DNA of 64,000 nucleotides from Aggregatibacter segnis (GTDB lineage Bacteria; Pseudomonadota; Gammaproteobacteria; Enterobacterales; Pasteurellaceae): NCBI RefSeq assembly GCF_003130075.1, contig NZ_NRCW01000001.1, positions 1 to 64,000 of the forward strand, read 5' to 3'. Shown piece by piece: positions 1 to 11,886 of this stretch (position 1 is its first letter; each line of letters starts with the position of its first letter). The notes under the pieces were generated by a model. It saw only the letters and a program-made list of their open reading frames with translations, ran no database searches and was not told where the DNA came from. The position numbers and the translations under genes were made by a program.

Positions 1-90
<90 letters not shown>

Positions 91-142
91 TCAATGTATA
101 AGTCCACAAGCCGGAATGGCTTGTGGATTTAGTTAAACAAAA

Positions 143-2245
143 TTATTTTTTACGAGCTTCAATAACTGCTTCAGCCACGTTTTTCGGAGCTTCAGCATAT
201 TTCAATGGTTCCATTGAGTAGGAAGCACGACCTTGAGTTTGGGAACGTAAGTCAGTTGCATAACCGAACATTTCAGAAAGCGGAACTTCAGCGTCGATTT
301 TAACAACGAATTCATTTGCTTCTTGACCGTTTACCATCGCACGACGACGGCTCAAGTCACCGATTACGTCACCTACATACTCAGGTGGAGTTTCTACTTC
401 AACTTTCATGATTGGTTCAAGTAAAACTGGGTTTGCTTTTGCGAATGCTGCTTTAAATGCTAAAGAGGCTGCAAGTTTAAACGCCAATTCGGAGGAGTCC
501 ACATCATGGTATGAACCGAAGTGTAAACGAACACCGATATCAACTACCGGATAACCTGCTAATGGACCGGATTTAAGTTGCTCTTGAATACCTTTGTCAA
601 CTGCAGGGATGTATTCACCAGGGATAACACCACCTTTGATTTCGTTAACAAATTCATAGCCTGGGCCTTCTGGCTCTAGTGGGTATAAGTCGATAACCAC
701 GTGACCATATTGACCACGACCACCAGATTGTTTTGCGTGTTTACCTTCCACATCGTTAACACGAGAGCGGATTGTTTCACGGTAAGATACTTGTGGTTTA
801 CCAATGTTAGCTTCCACTTTGAATTCACGTTTCATACGGTCAACGATGATATCCAGGTGTAACTCACCCATACCGGAAATAATGGTTTCGCCAGATTCTT
901 CATCAGTATGAACACGGAATGAAGGGTCCTCTTGTGCAAGACGACCTAATGCAAGACCCATTTTTTCTTGGTCTGCTTTCGTTTTTGGTTCTACTGCAAC
1001 AGAGATTACCGGCTCTGGGAATTCCATACGCTCAAGGATAATTGGCGCTTCAATAGCACATAATGTATCACCTGTCGTCACATCTTTTAAGCCGATCGCA
1101 GCAGCGATATCGCCTGCGCGAACTTCTTTGATTTCTTCACGTTTATTTGCGTGCATTTGAACGATACGACCGAAACGCTCACGTTTTTGACGTACAGAGT
1201 TCAACACGGTATCACCAGAGTTAATTACACCGGAATATACACGGAAGAAAGTCAAGTTACCTACGAATGGGTCAGTTGCAATTTTGAATGCTAATGAAGA
1301 GAATGGTTCTTCATCACTTGCATGACGTTCACCTTCTGTTTCATCTGGATTGATACCTTTAATTGCAGGAATATCAGTTGGAGCAGGTAAGTATTCAACA
1401 ACAGCATCAAGCATTGCTTGAACACCTTTATTTTTGAATGCGGAACCACAAGTAACTAAGATGATTTCATTCGCTAATACGCGTTGACGAAGACCTGCTT
1501 TGATTTCTTCTTCAGTTAATTCTTCACCACCAAGGTATTTTTCCATTAGCTCTTCAGAAGCTTCTGCAGCTGCTTCAACAAGGTTTTGACGCCATTCTTC
1601 ACAAGCTGCTTGCATATCTGCAGGAATGTCTTCATAAGTGAAGGTCATACCTTGGTCAGCTTCATTCCAGTTAATTGCTTTCATTTTGATTAAGTCAACA
1701 ACACCGGTAAAGTTTTCTTCAGAACCAACAGGTAGTTGAAGAGGAACTGCGTTTGCACCTAAGCGGGTTTTTAATTGATCAACTACGCGTAGGAAGTTTG
1801 CACCGGTACGGTCCATTTTGTTAACAAATGCGATACGTGGAACTTCATATTTGTTCGCTTGACGCCATACAGTTTCAGATTGTGGTTGAACACCACCAAC
1901 TGCACAGTAAACCATTACTGCACCATCAAGAACACGCATAGAACGTTCTACTTCAACAGTAAAGTCAACGTGTCCCGGGGTGTCGATAACGTTAATACGG
2001 TGTTGTGGGAATTGTTGTGACATACCGGACCAGAATGCGGTTGTTGCCGCAGAGGTAATGGTAATACCACGTTCTTGTTCCTGTTCCATCCAGTCCATGG
2101 TTGCTGCACCATCGTGTACTTCACCAATTTTGTGACTTACACCAGTGTAGAATAAGATACGTTCAGTGGTAGTAGTTTTACCAGCATCAATGTGCGCACT
2201 AATACCGATATTACGATATCTTTCAATAGGGGTTGTACGAGCCAT
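143..2245 (-). CDS. fusA: Elongation factor G
   Basis: EF-G is the translational GTPase that drives ribosome translocation and, with RRF, recycling. The protein has 700 residues (E. coli 704). The P-loop AHIDAGKT is at residues 17-24, followed by the RGITI switch I sequence, DTPGH (G3) and NKMD (G4). Domains II to V follow, ending in a Lys-rich tail. It is the third gene of the str operon, after rpsG with a 115-base spacer that contains a hairpin, and before tuf. No anomaly was seen. Confidence 0.98.
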   Translation of the reverse strand: MARTTPIERYRNIGISAHIDAGKTTTTERILFYTGVSHKIGEVHDGAATMDWMEQEQERGITITSAATTAFWSGMSQQFPQHRINVIDTPGHVDFTVEVERSMRVLDGAVMVYCAVGGVQPQSETVWRQANKYEVPRIAFVNKMDRTGANFLRVVDQLKTRLGANAVPLQLPVGSEENFTGVVDLIKMKAINWNEADQGMTFTYEDIPADMQAACEEWRQNLVEAAAEASEELMEKYLGGEELTEEEIKAGLRQRVLANEIILVTCGSAFKNKGVQAMLDAVVEYLPAPTDIPAIKGINPDETEGERHASDEEPFSSLAFKIATDPFVGNLTFFRVYSGVINSGDTVLNSVRQKRERFGRIVQMHANKREEIKEVRAGDIAAAIGLKDVTTGDTLCAIEAPIILERMEFPEPVISVAVEPKTKADQEKMGLALGRLAQEDPSFRVHTDEESGETIISGMGELHLDIIVDRMKREFKVEANIGKPQVSYRETIRSRVNDVEGKHAKQSGGRGQYGHVVIDLYPLEPEGPGYEFVNEIKGGVIPGEYIPAVDKGIQEQLKSGPLAGYPVVDIGVRLHFGSYHDVDSSELAFKLAASLAFKAAFAKANPVLLEPIMKVEVETPPEYVGDVIGDLSRRRAMVNGQEANEFVVKIDAEVPLSEMFGYATDLRSQTQGRASYSMEPLKYAEAPKNVAEAVIEARKK

Positions 2246-2303
2246 TATTATTTCCTTGACGATTTCTTATTTAAAATTAAATACGAAATTTTATAAATGA
2301 ATG

Positions 2304-2336
2304 AGGCTTCATCGCATAAAAAATGAGATGAAGCCT
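2304..2336 (-). promoter_or_regulatory. Hairpin in the rpsG-fusA spacer of the str operon
   Basis: Perfect 10-bp inverted repeat AGGCTTCATC (2304-2313) and GATGAAGCCT (2327-2336) with a 13-base loop. On the transcribed (minus) strand it is not followed by a solid U run, so full termination is unlikely. It may protect or process the mRNA, or partly attenuate. E. coli also has a structured region in this operon, at the rpsL-rpsG junction, where S7 binds, but similarity to that was not established here. Confidence 0.5.
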
Positions 2337-2360
2337 AAAAACGTAACTGCTAACCGAATA

Positions 2361-2909
<549 letters not shown>

Positions 2910-2984
2910 CTAATTAGATACTGGAGTTTGTGATTTAAATAAGTTTTACTAATTTAGCGTTTGGCCTTACTTAACGGAGAACCA

Positions 2985-3465
<481 letters not shown>

Positions 3466-3765
3466 CTGATTCTAGCTTTCCTATTTTGTTTTGATTGCGT
3501 AAAAATTATTTAAAAAATGGCCTTGTTAACTTAGATTTTATTGTTGTTCTGTTTAGGTATTTAAAGTAGCACGATAATCATCAATATTAATTTATTCAGA
3601 AATAAAAACTATTGAACAATAAAGAATCTGTGCCTCTCTGAAATTATCTGGGTAGCTTATTAAAATGTAAGGGAAACAGTGGATTTGTGAAGGTATGGAT
3701 ATGATGCTTTATCAGTGCAGTGGGTAAGATTAGTACATAAGTAATGAGTTAATCTAAAAAAGAAA

Positions 3766-3796
3766 AATGCGCTTAAAATTAAGCGCATTTTTTATT
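3766..3796. terminator. Bidirectional intrinsic terminator after the autotransporter gene
   Basis: Inverted repeat AATGCGCTTAA (3766-3776) and TTAAGCGCATT (3779-3789), with a T run on the plus side and an A run before it that gives a T run on the minus strand. It follows the stop of the minus-strand autotransporter gene at 3806. Confidence 0.8.
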
Positions 3797-3805
3797 TATT
3801 TTAAA

Positions 3806-5275
3806 CTACCATTGGAAACGATAGACGGCTTGTACGCCAAATGGTTGCTTGATGTGTTTACCGTCGGAGCGATTCACTTCTAAACCAATGCGGTGATTGC
3901 CCAAACCTGCATTAAAACCGACCGCACTTGTGAAACGACCGCGATAACTTTCTACATTGAGCTGAGTACCACGGTAGTTAATGTCGCTGTGGCTGTGGCG
4001 TGTCGTGATCGCATTCGCTTCGGCATAAGGTTGAAGTTTCCATCCTTGGCTCAACTCGAAGGTTTTGGCAAGGCGTAAACCGATTCGAGAAGAAATGGCA
4101 GATAAGCTATCTTCTTTTTCTTTACCGTTGATATGCGTCCAAGCTAATTGCGCTTGTGGGGTCACGGTCCATGCACCGGCTAATTGGAATTGTTTGCCGA
4201 TTTCACTGCTTAACGTGTAAGCGTTGTAATGGTGTTTTTCCGTATGATTCGAGTCGGCGGTTAAGCGACTATATTGCGCGATGTTATCTAAATAGATACC
4301 ATTGTCAGCCATGTAAGTCCCGTAAACCCCAATGGCTTGTCCTTTCACTTTTCCGTTGCCGTAATGATCGTTGAAGTCAATATTGGCTTGGCTGTGTCCG
4401 ACAAATCCGCCTAAACGCACCTTATCCGTTACCGCTGCATCCGCACCGATTTGTAAGCTATGTACGTTTTGCTTAAAGCCGGAAGTTTGACTTTCACCCG
4501 TCGAAAGTGCGGTGAGTTTTTGGTGTGAATTGACGTTTCTCACCCAAATATTGCCTTTCTCACCGATTCTTATTTCACCTAAACGTTGGTGAATGCCGTT
4601 TAATTCATTTTCGACCATCAGTAATTCCGCTTGGCGAAGAGACACTTGTGCGTTTGCGCTCTCAAGTAGTTGTGCGGTCGCCGGTAACGATGGTGTAATA
4701 CGTGGCTGTGGCTGTGGCTGTGGGTGTGGCTGTGGCTGTGGCTGTGGCTGTGGCTGTGGCTGTGGCTGTGGCTGAGGTTGTGGTGTGACTGTGCTTTGTG
4801 AGTGCGCTAACACCCAATTTTTTCCTTCAGGGGTTAAGAAGTATTTATAAGCACCGAGTGCCACATAACCATTGGCATTCGCTAAGTAAAATTTTGCATT
4901 TCCGGTGTTGGTTTCAACTAAGGTTACTTTACCGTTTGCCACATGAGCGCCGTGATCCGTCACATTAAGGTGATGATCACCTTCCGCTTTTCCTTTCACA
5001 ACGATTTTATCGGCTTTATTTTCAGCGATATTGGTATTGAGATCAAATGTGGTGGAGCCGGAAAGATCACCTTTAATCGTTAACGTTTTATATTCCGATG
5101 TCGGTTCAAATTTGACCGTTGAATTTTGCGTATTCAAGTGATGAAGAATACTCGATTGATTAAAATTCCACTGGCTGTTGGCTAATGTGACGTTTACTTC
5201 GGTTTTTGCCGGTCTTTGTGGATTTTCAATAATTGCGCCGGTCAGTTTTGAGTTGTTATCAGCACTAAGGTGCAA
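3806..5275 (-). CDS. Autotransporter C-terminal fragment (linker and beta-barrel)
   Basis: This 489-codon frame actually continues upstream without a stop to 5401, so it is the downstream half of the autotransporter and not a separate gene. The only start at 5275 is TTG without a Shine-Dalgarno. Contents: an autochaperone-like segment (TLTIKGDLSGSTTFDL to FLTPEGKNWVLA), a (Pro-Gln)n linker, a helix with RLGEIR, then about 260 residues of barrel strands ending VYRFQW, the aromatic C-terminus recognised by the BAM complex. It is probably not translated in the present sequence. Confidence 0.8.
   Translation of the reverse strand: MHLSADNNSKLTGAIIENPQRPAKTEVNVTLANSQWNFNQSSILHHLNTQNSTVKFEPTSEYKTLTIKGDLSGSTTFDLNTNIAENKADKIVVKGKAEGDHHLNVTDHGAHVANGKVTLVETNTGNAKFYLANANGYVALGAYKYFLTPEGKNWVLAHSQSTVTPQPQPQPQPQPQPQPQPQPHPQPQPQPRITPSLPATAQLLESANAQVSLRQAELLMVENELNGIHQRLGEIRIGEKGNIWVRNVNSHQKLTALSTGESQTSGFKQNVHSLQIGADAAVTDKVRLGGFVGHSQANIDFNDHYGNGKVKGQAIGVYGTYMADNGIYLDNIAQYSRLTADSNHTEKHHYNAYTLSSEIGKQFQLAGAWTVTPQAQLAWTHINGKEKEDSLSAISSRIGLRLAKTFELSQGWKLQPYAEANAITTRHSHSDINYRGTQLNVESYRGRFTSAVGFNAGLGNHRIGLEVNRSDGKHIKQPFGVQAVYRFQW
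4703..4774. repeat. Hexanucleotide tandem repeat encoding a Pro-Gln linker
   Basis: Twelve TGGCTG units in tandem (11 perfect, the fourth is TGGGTG). On the coding strand this is CCA CAG repeated, giving a (Pro-Gln)n stretch with one His, between the passenger and the barrel of the autotransporter. The 6-bp unit is a multiple of three, so copy-number change alters linker length without changing frame. Confidence 0.95.
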
Positions 5276-5384
5276 ATGGAATGTGCTTGCTGCATTTGCA
5301 TCAATTTCTTCCTCGTCTTCCTCGTCAAGTGGGAAATTCGGATCATTGATGGAAATGAGTGCTCGAGTGGTATTTAATTCGCTA

Positions 5385-6317
5385 TTATGTAAGATGTAAG
5401 TTCAGAGTAACGGTATGTTCGTCCCCAAACGGTACAGCATGCAATCCATAACCGGCTTTAATCTTAGAATCGCTTAAGGTAACCGTCTGTGTGCCGCTGT
5501 CATGGAGGTTCATGAAGATACTTTTATCGTTTAACGTAGCGTTTAACTTTTTAGCATTGACGATTTGTGTTTCAGAGAGATCATTTCCAATATCAAAAAC
5601 AGATTGTAAATCTTTATTTCCAGTAATAGTGACGTTTTTAATATTTACAATGTCTTTTCCGAAAAGCGTGTATGCCCCGTTGTTTTCACCATTCATGGTG
5701 ATTTGATGGTTAGAAGAGTTAATGGTAGATGTTTCTTGCGATTCAATTGCATTTGAACCGTCATTATTGAGCTCAATATCTGCTTCAGTATTGATTGTTG
5801 AATTACGGGATTCAATGGCAGCATTGCCATCAAAATGACCATTAGCATCAGGAATGTTGTGAATTTGAGAATAGTTTTTGTCAACGATGAGTTTTACACC
5901 CTGTTCTAAATTTGCTGTTGCACCATTGACATGAACTAATTGGCTGGACGTATAATCTTCTTTAAGCGTTGCTTTAACGCCTGATTTTAGTGTAATGACA
6001 TTATCTTGTTTTGTTAGATCGAAAATATGAAATAAAGCATCAGATGATTGACTTGGTCGGCCTAGGTTATAACTAGCACCCGTTTCTGTTTTTGCTTTGT
6101 TTTGGTAATTTCCTGCTTCAACGGTGACATTTACAGCATCGGCGAGTTGAGTCGCTGTATCGTTGATATACCACGTATTGCCTGGTCCTTGAATATATTT
6201 ACAACCTGTTGTTGTATTACAAGTGAGATCCGTTGCCCATCCCAAATTTGCTAAACTTAATGTTGTTGCAACCAAACTTAACTGAAAAGTGTGGTTAAAT
6301 TTTTTATTGTTTTTCAT
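5385..6317 (-). CDS. Autotransporter N-terminal fragment (signal peptide and passenger)
   Basis: 310 residues starting MKNNKKFNHTFQ. A Sec signal peptide ends near NLGWA, followed by a short cysteine pair (LTCNTTTGC). The remainder is rich in Asn, Thr, Asp and short beta-strand-like repeats (for example KNVTITGN and TINSSNHQITMNG), typical of a right-handed beta-helix passenger. The last residues before the stop (TLNLHLT) are produced by the duplicated 7-bp unit; the correct frame would continue HNSELNTT. With no barrel this fragment would be exported to the periplasm and probably degraded. Confidence 0.8.
   Translation of the reverse strand: MKNNKKFNHTFQLSLVATTLSLANLGWATDLTCNTTTGCKYIQGPGNTWYINDTATQLADAVNVTVEAGNYQNKAKTETGASYNLGRPSQSSDALFHIFDLTKQDNVITLKSGVKATLKEDYTSSQLVHVNGATANLEQGVKLIVDKNYSQIHNIPDANGHFDGNAAIESRNSTINTEADIELNNDGSNAIESQETSTINSSNHQITMNGENNGAYTLFGKDIVNIKNVTITGNKDLQSVFDIGNDLSETQIVNAKKLNATLNDKSIFMNLHDSGTQTVTLSDSKIKAGYGLHAVPFGDEHTVTLNLHLT
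5387..5400. repeat. 7-bp tandem duplication that breaks the autotransporter frame
   Basis: ATGTAAG occurs twice in tandem at 5387-5393 and 5394-5400 (CTTACAT twice on the coding strand). Deleting one unit gives CTG AAC TTA CAT AAT AGC GAA, joining the two halves of the autotransporter in frame. The duplication adds 7 bases, a +1 shift, and leads straight into TAA TAG. Confidence 0.9.
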
Positions 6318-6340
6318 ACTGATTCCTTAATTTTTCATAT

Positions 6341-6370
6341 AAAAAAGCCGATTTAAAAAATCGGCTTAAT
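6341..6370 (-). terminator. Intrinsic terminator of ilvC
   Basis: Stem AAGCCGATTT (6345-6354) with AAATCGGCTT (6358-6367), followed on the minus strand by a run of T. It lies 18 bases after the ilvC stop and before the autotransporter start. Confidence 0.85.
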
Positions 6371-6384
6371 ATAATGGTATTTGA

Positions 6385-7863
6385 TTAACCTTGCAATGAC
6401 ACGCGTTTCATATCTTTCATGTAACCACGCAATTCTTGACCGATTAATTCTACTGGATGATTGCGGATTGCATCGTTCACATCGCGTAAAGTGATGTTGT
6501 CGATTTCCACAGTTGGTGTTGGTTCGCCGATATCGCCTTTGCGTAAAGTCGGCACCAATGCTTTTTGCATAATCGGGCCGGCAACGTTAGCGAATAAGTA
6601 GTTACCGTATTCTGCGGTGTCGGAAATCACCACATTCATTTCATATAAACGTTTACGCGCAATCGTGTTGGCGATTAACGGCAATTCGTGTAAGGACTCG
6701 TAGTAAGCGGATTCTTCGTAAATGCCGCTGGCCACCATGGTATCGAATGCCAATTCAACACCGGCTTTCACCATCGCAATCATTAACACGCCATGGTCGA
6801 AATATTCTTGCTCGCTGATTTTGCCATCGTATTTCGGTGCGTTTTCAAAAGCGGTTTTGCCGGTTTCTTCACGCCATTTTAAGAGGTTGGCATCGCCGTT
6901 TGCCCAGTCTTCCATCATCACACGAGAGAATTCGCCGCTGATGATATCGTCCATGTGTTTGGCAAATAAAAACGCCAATTCTTCTTTGATTTGTTCCGCT
7001 AACTCGAACGCACGCAATTTCGCGCTGTTGGACAAGCGATCCATCATCAACGTGATGCCGCCTTGTTTTAAGGCTTCGGTGATGGTTTCCCAACCGTATT
7101 GTACTAATTTGCCTGCATAAGCCGGATCTTTGCCGTCAGCTACTAATTTGTCGTAGCAAATGAGAGAACCTGCTTGCAACATACCGCAAAGGATGGTTTG
7201 TTCGCCCATTAAGTCGGATTTGACTTCCGCCACGAAAGAGGATTCCAACACGCCTGCACGATGACCACCGGTTGCCGCCGCCCAAGCTTTGGCAATTTCT
7301 AAACCTTCGCCTTGTGGGTCATTTTCAGGGTGCACAGCAATCAAGGTCGGCACGCCAAAACCACGTTTGTACTCTTCACGTACTTCTGTACCCGGGCATT
7401 TTGGTGCCACCATCACGACGGTGATGTCAGAACGGATTTGCTCGCCTACTTCAACAATGTTTAAACCATGGGAATAGCCCAATGCAGCGCCTTTTTTCAT
7501 TAATGGCATGACATCTGCAACCACTTTGGAGTGTTGTTTGTCGGGGGTGAGGTTAATCACTAAATCGGCGGTTGGAATAAGTTCTTCATAAGTGCCCACT
7601 TTAAAGCCGTTTTCACTGGAACGTTGGAATGACGCACGTTTTTCTGCGATGGCTTCCGGACGTAATGCGTAGCTGATGTCCAACCCGGAATCACGCATAT
7701 TTAACCCTTGGTTTAACCCTTGTGCACCGCAACCGACGATAACGATTTTCTTGCCTTTCAAGAAATCTGCTTCCGTTGCGAACTCACTGCGATCCATAAA
7801 ACGGCAACGACCTAATTGATCTAATTGTTGGCGTAAGTTTAAGGTATTGAAATAATTAGCCAT
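6385..7863 (-). CDS. ilvC: Ketol-acid reductoisomerase
   Basis: IlvC catalyses the NADPH- and magnesium-dependent isomerisation and reduction of acetolactate or acetohydroxybutyrate in valine, leucine and isoleucine synthesis. The 492-residue length marks the long class II form (E. coli 491). The nucleotide-binding motif [17 protein letters not shown] lies near residue 45, and two C-terminal knotted domains follow, with metal-binding acidic residues in the [10 protein letters not shown] and EE..YES segments. It is transcribed divergently from ilvY, as in enterobacteria, where IlvY activates it in response to its substrates. Confidence 0.97.
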   Translation of the reverse strand: MANYFNTLNLRQQLDQLGRCRFMDRSEFATEADFLKGKKIVIVGCGAQGLNQGLNMRDSGLDISYALRPEAIAEKRASFQRSSENGFKVGTYEELIPTADLVINLTPDKQHSKVVADVMPLMKKGAALGYSHGLNIVEVGEQIRSDITVVMVAPKCPGTEVREEYKRGFGVPTLIAVHPENDPQGEGLEIAKAWAAATGGHRAGVLESSFVAEVKSDLMGEQTILCGMLQAGSLICYDKLVADGKDPAYAGKLVQYGWETITEALKQGGITLMMDRLSNSAKLRAFELAEQIKEELAFLFAKHMDDIISGEFSRVMMEDWANGDANLLKWREETGKTAFENAPKYDGKISEQEYFDHGVLMIAMVKAGVELAFDTMVASGIYEESAYYESLHELPLIANTIARKRLYEMNVVISDTAEYGNYLFANVAGPIMQKALVPTLRKGDIGEPTPTVEIDNITLRDVNDAIRNHPVELIGQELRGYMKDMKRVSLQG

Positions 7864-7955
7864 GATGTTTTCCTTTTGTGTGGGAGTGTTTGTAGAAGTT
7901 CAAACGATTATAGGGTGTTGGTATGTTGCGTAAAGTGATATTATTGAAATGTTGT

Positions 7956-7972
7956 ATTGCGTTTTTTGCAAT
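7956..7972. promoter_or_regulatory. Candidate IlvY operator
   Basis: Dyad ATTGC-N7-GCAAT in the 168-base gap between divergent ilvC and ilvY. It has the T-N11-A spacing typical of LysR-family sites and resembles the GCAAT-containing ilvY operators of E. coli. A further GTTGCG-like half site occurs about 30 bases closer to ilvC. Confidence 0.5.
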
Positions 7973-8031
7973 TTAAATCCCTTTGCTTATGAATGGGTAA
8001 ATTTAAACTCACCTTTATAAAATAAACCGCT

Positions 8032-8910
8032 ATGACGTTTAACGATCTCAAAATCTTCATCACCCTCACCCAAACCCAAAACTTTGCCAAAACGGCGGCG
8101 TTGCACCATATGTCGCCGTCAACCTTGTCCCGCCAAATTCAAAAAATCGAAGAGGAATTGGGGCAGCAGCTTTTATGGCGGGATAACCGTCAGGTGTCGT
8201 TAACGCCGAATGGTGAGGTGTTTTTGGCGTTTGCACAGCAGCAGTGGCAGAATTGGATGTTGTTTCAACAGCAGTTGCATACCCAAGAGGAAGAGCTTAG
8301 CGGGGAGCTCAAGTTGTATTGCTCGGTGACGGCGGCATATAGTCATTTGCCGGGGATTTTGGAGAAATTTCGAGCACATTATCCGAAAGTGGAAATTCAA
8401 CTGACCACAGGCGATCCGGCGCAGGCGGTACATTTGGTGCAGGCGCAGCAGGTGGATTTGGCGTTGGCAGGGAAACCGCCGGTATTACCGAGTGCGGTGA
8501 CGTTTCATTATATCGATGATATTGCGTTGTCGATGATTGCGCCCCGTGTGGCATGTTCGGCAACACAATTACTGCAACAAGAACCGATTAATTGGCAACA
8601 GGTTCCTTTTATCTTGCCATTAGACGGCATGGCACGGCAACGGATTGAAGAATGGTTTAAACAAAAAGGCATCAAACACCCGAAAATCTATGGCACCGTG
8701 GCGGGGCATGAAGGCATTGTGTCCATGGTGGCACTGGGCTGTGGTTTGGCGTTATTGCCTGATGTGGTGATTAAGAACAGCCCGTTGAATAGCCAAATTT
8801 CTACCTTGCAGTTAGAGGAGCCGGTTACCCCTTTTGAACTCGGTGTTTGCGCCTTGAAGCCTGCCTTAGAGCGCTCTTTAGTGCGTGCATTTTGGCAGTT
8901 ATTAGCGTAA
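8032..8910 (+). CDS. ilvY: LysR-family activator of ilvC (IlvY)
   Basis: 292 residues: an N-terminal winged helix-turn-helix (NFAKTAALHHMSPSTLSRQIQKIEEELG, about residues 17-44) and a C-terminal type 2 periplasmic-binding-like effector domain. The divergent pairing with ilvC identifies it as IlvY, which senses acetolactate and acetohydroxybutyrate and activates ilvC. No clear Shine-Dalgarno precedes the ATG at 8032. The following gene, rarD, starts 27 bases after the stop. Confidence 0.88.
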   Translation: MTFNDLKIFITLTQTQNFAKTAALHHMSPSTLSRQIQKIEEELGQQLLWRDNRQVSLTPNGEVFLAFAQQQWQNWMLFQQQLHTQEEELSGELKLYCSVTAAYSHLPGILEKFRAHYPKVEIQLTTGDPAQAVHLVQAQQVDLALAGKPPVLPSAVTFHYIDDIALSMIAPRVACSATQLLQQEPINWQQVPFILPLDGMARQRIEEWFKQKGIKHPKIYGTVAGHEGIVSMVALGCGLALLPDVVIKNSPLNSQISTLQLEEPVTPFELGVCALKPALERSLVRAFWQLLA

Positions 8911-8937
8911 AGTGCGGTCATGATTTAAGGAGTTTTT

Positions 8938-9810
8938 ATGCTAAAAGGCGTTGCGTTTTCATTATTTGCCTCTTTGCTGTTTGGCTACATGTATTATTTT
9001 TCTACGCTATTGCTGCCTTTGAGTGGCACAGATATTTTCGGTTATCGCATTGTATTTACCTTGCCTTTTGTGGCGGCGGCTGTGTTTTTGTTTAAACAAA
9101 AAATGGCATTGATTGCCCATTTAAAACGCATTCAAAGACAACCGCACTTTGCGTTGGCTTTTCTCTTTACCGGCGCGTTGATGGGTTTTCAAATGTGGCT
9201 ATTTTTGTGGGCACCTAATAACGGCAGCTCGCTCAGCGTTTCTTTCGGTTATTTATTATTGCCTTTGGTGATGGTGGCGGCGGCGCGAATTATTTTTAAA
9301 GAACGGATTTCTCGCATTAAGTTTTTAGCCGTATTGATTGCTGCCGTGGGGGTAATTTCCAACATCGCCTTAAAAGGGAAAATTTCTTGGGAAGCGTTGG
9401 TAATTTGCGTGGGATATACCACTTACTTTGTGGTACGTCGAATGTGGAAAATGACCGATCTTGCGGCATTCTTCTTAGAAATGTTGACCCTTTTGCCATT
9501 TTGTATTTATTTCGCTTGGCAAGTGGATATTGCCCAAGTACAACAAAGTAATCCAAATATTTTGGTTTTGTTGCTACTGCTCGGCTTAATTAGCGGGACG
9601 GCGCTCAATTCTTATATTCTTGCCAGTAACCATTTGCCGATGAATCTGTTGGGCTTACTTGGTTATATAGAGCCTTGCCTGATGGTGGGAGTTTCTTTGT
9701 TAATCGGTGAAGAAATTGATGCGCAAAGTTATCCGCTGTTTATTTGTTTGGTTCTTGCCATGCTTTTGATTATCACGGATGGCATTCTACAAGCGAAAAC
9801 GCGACAATAG
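8938..9810 (+). CDS. rarD: RarD-like EamA-family permease
   Basis: 290 residues with about ten hydrophobic segments in two EamA repeats (residues 5-140 and 145-285), as in the drug/metabolite transporter superfamily. The start MLKGVAFSLFASLLFGYMYY matches the RarD branch; the substrate of this branch is not established. The start is supported by AAGGAG ten bases upstream. It lies downstream of ilvY on the same strand and converges on aroE with only two bases between the stop codons. Confidence 0.8.
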   Translation: MLKGVAFSLFASLLFGYMYYFSTLLLPLSGTDIFGYRIVFTLPFVAAAVFLFKQKMALIAHLKRIQRQPHFALAFLFTGALMGFQMWLFLWAPNNGSSLSVSFGYLLLPLVMVAAARIIFKERISRIKFLAVLIAAVGVISNIALKGKISWEALVICVGYTTYFVVRRMWKMTDLAAFFLEMLTLLPFCIYFAWQVDIAQVQQSNPNILVLLLLLGLISGTALNSYILASNHLPMNLLGLLGYIEPCLMVGVSLLIGEEIDAQSYPLFICLVLAMLLIITDGILQAKTRQ

Positions 9811-9812
9811 CC

Positions 9813-10616
<804 letters not shown>

Positions 10617-11168
10617 TTATCCTTGACGAAAAACTTGGTTGGTGAAAATGTCGCGAATTTCGGATGGATTTACCGCACCGCCCACAGGCATATCCAGCAC
10701 CGGAAAATCCGTGCCGAATTGCTGTGTCACTTCTTGTGCTGTGCGGCAAGGCGGCTGTCCGGTTAAGTTGGCGCTGGTGGAGGTGAGAGCAAAGCCCGCC
10801 TGTTCGCATAACAGCTTAACCGCTGGATGTTGGCTGATGCGCACCGCAATACTGTCAAAATCGCCGGTAAGAAATTTGGGTGTCGTTGTTTTTGCCGGGA
10901 CGACCCATGTCGTTGGCCGATCATATTGCGTGGTTAAGCGTTGCCAATGTGCTTCCATCAAATGGCGTTCATCCATAAAAGGCAACAAAAAATCCAAGCT
11001 CGGCGCAATTAAAATTAGCCCTTTTGACATGGGGCGCTGTTTTAAAACAAGTAAATTTTTCACCGCACTTTGGCTGTTTGGATTACAACCTAAGCCGAAA
11101 ACCGCTTCGGTAGGGTAGGCAACGACTTGCTGATTTTTTAAATGGTTAACAATCTCTTGTAAATTCAT
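10617..11168 (-). CDS. tsaC: L-threonylcarbamoyladenylate synthase TsaC
   Basis: TsaC (YrdC) makes threonylcarbamoyl-AMP from threonine, bicarbonate and ATP, the first step of t6A37 modification in ANN-decoding tRNAs. 183 residues, YrdC fold, no Sua5 C-terminal domain. Visible motifs: [14 protein letters not shown], the [11 protein letters not shown]/threonine loop and [11 protein letters not shown]. It is preceded by yrdD and followed by aroE after three bases. Confidence 0.94.
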   Translation of the reverse strand: MNLQEIVNHLKNQQVVAYPTEAVFGLGCNPNSQSAVKNLLVLKQRPMSKGLILIAPSLDFLLPFMDERHLMEAHWQRLTTQYDRPTTWVVPAKTTTPKFLTGDFDSIAVRISQHPAVKLLCEQAGFALTSTSANLTGQPPCRTAQEVTQQFGTDFPVLDMPVGGAVNPSEIRDIFTNQVFRQG

Positions 11169-11172
11169 GAGG

Positions 11173-11721
11173 TTACTCGGTTGTAAAAATGTGGCGGCAG
11201 GTTTTATTCACACATTGCCAAGTGCGTTGTTCGCCCTGTTGTTTTTTTAATAAGGCTACATTGCCGTAGCATTGCGGGCAATCCACTAAATAAGGTTTAG
11301 TTGGCACGGAAAACTTACAATGCGGAAAACGGTTGCAGGCGTAAAATAGCTTGCCGGCACGTCCACGCCGCGCCACTAACTGACCTTCTTTACATTTCGG
11401 GCAAGGTACGTGTTCTTCCGTTTCCTCTTCTGCTTCCTCATGCACCACAAAATGACATTCCGGATAATTGCTACAACCGATAAACATGCCGAAATGCCCT
11501 TGTTTTAACGCCAATAAATGGCTGCATTGAGGGCAGGTTTGTTCCAATATTTTAAGGATTTTTACTTCGTTGGAAGCCTGTAACGGTTTCAAATAATCAC
11601 ATTGCGGATAGGCAGAACAGCCGAGAAACAGCCCTTTTTTGCCTTGTTTTATTTGCAACAACGCACCGCACTGCGGGCAGTGTTCCTCGTGTTTGGTAGG
11701 CTGAAATAAAGGTTGATTCAT
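11173..11721 (-). CDS. yrdD: Topoisomerase-type zinc-ribbon protein YrdD
   Basis: 182 residues from the ATG at 11721 ([18 protein letters not shown]). The open frame extends 42 codons further upstream, but that part lacks family similarity and AGGG lies just before 11721. It contains four cysteine-rich zinc ribbons (for example CPQCGALLQ...GCSAYPQC and [10 protein letters not shown]...ACNRFPHC) like those in the C-terminal tail of topoisomerase I, without a catalytic domain. It probably binds single-stranded DNA; its role is unproven. First gene of the tsaC-aroE operon and divergent from rmuC. Confidence 0.88.
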   Translation of the reverse strand: MNQPLFQPTKHEEHCPQCGALLQIKQGKKGLFLGCSAYPQCDYLKPLQASNEVKILKILEQTCPQCSHLLALKQGHFGMFIGCSNYPECHFVVHEEAEEETEEHVPCPKCKEGQLVARRGRAGKLFYACNRFPHCKFSVPTKPYLVDCPQCYGNVALLKKQQGEQRTWQCVNKTCRHIFTTE

Positions 11722-11886
11722 GGCATGCCCTAAAAGTGCGGTGATTTTTCTCGACAAATATGAAAATGCTTCAAGCGCCATTCTACCGTAAGTTTTGCGC
11801 CTTTTTCCACCCATGAAATGAAAAAGCAAAAGGTCGGCAAAGGCCACGGATTTCCTTTATACTAACGCCCAATATCAGGAGGGAAC

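Larger units (their letters stand above)
3806..6317 (-). pseudogene. Autotransporter adhesin gene, interrupted by frameshift
   Basis: Read as one gene this locus encodes a type Va autotransporter: signal peptide, long beta-helical passenger, autochaperone-like segment, Pro-Gln linker and a C-terminal beta-barrel ending in Phe-Gln-Trp. The reading frame breaks at 5387-5400, where a 7-bp unit is present twice. Taking out one copy restores a single frame of about 834 codons across the junction (LNLHNSELNTT). As it stands, translation stops at 5385 before the barrel, so the product cannot be displayed. The passenger is not recognisable to a named adhesin; the layout recalls Haemophilus Lav-type proteins only in general. 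Confidence 0.85.

Noticed and set aside
2304-2336. Terminator inside the str operon
   Set aside because: The stem is perfect but there is no solid U run on the transcribed strand, and fusA must be transcribed from upstream.
4593-4775. Plus-strand frame with a (Gly-Cys)n tail
   Set aside because: It is the antisense shadow of the Pro-Gln hexamer tract in the autotransporter.
5385-5401. Programmed ribosomal frameshift joining the autotransporter halves
   Set aside because: There is no slippery heptamer or downstream structure; the exact 7-bp duplication explains the break more simply.
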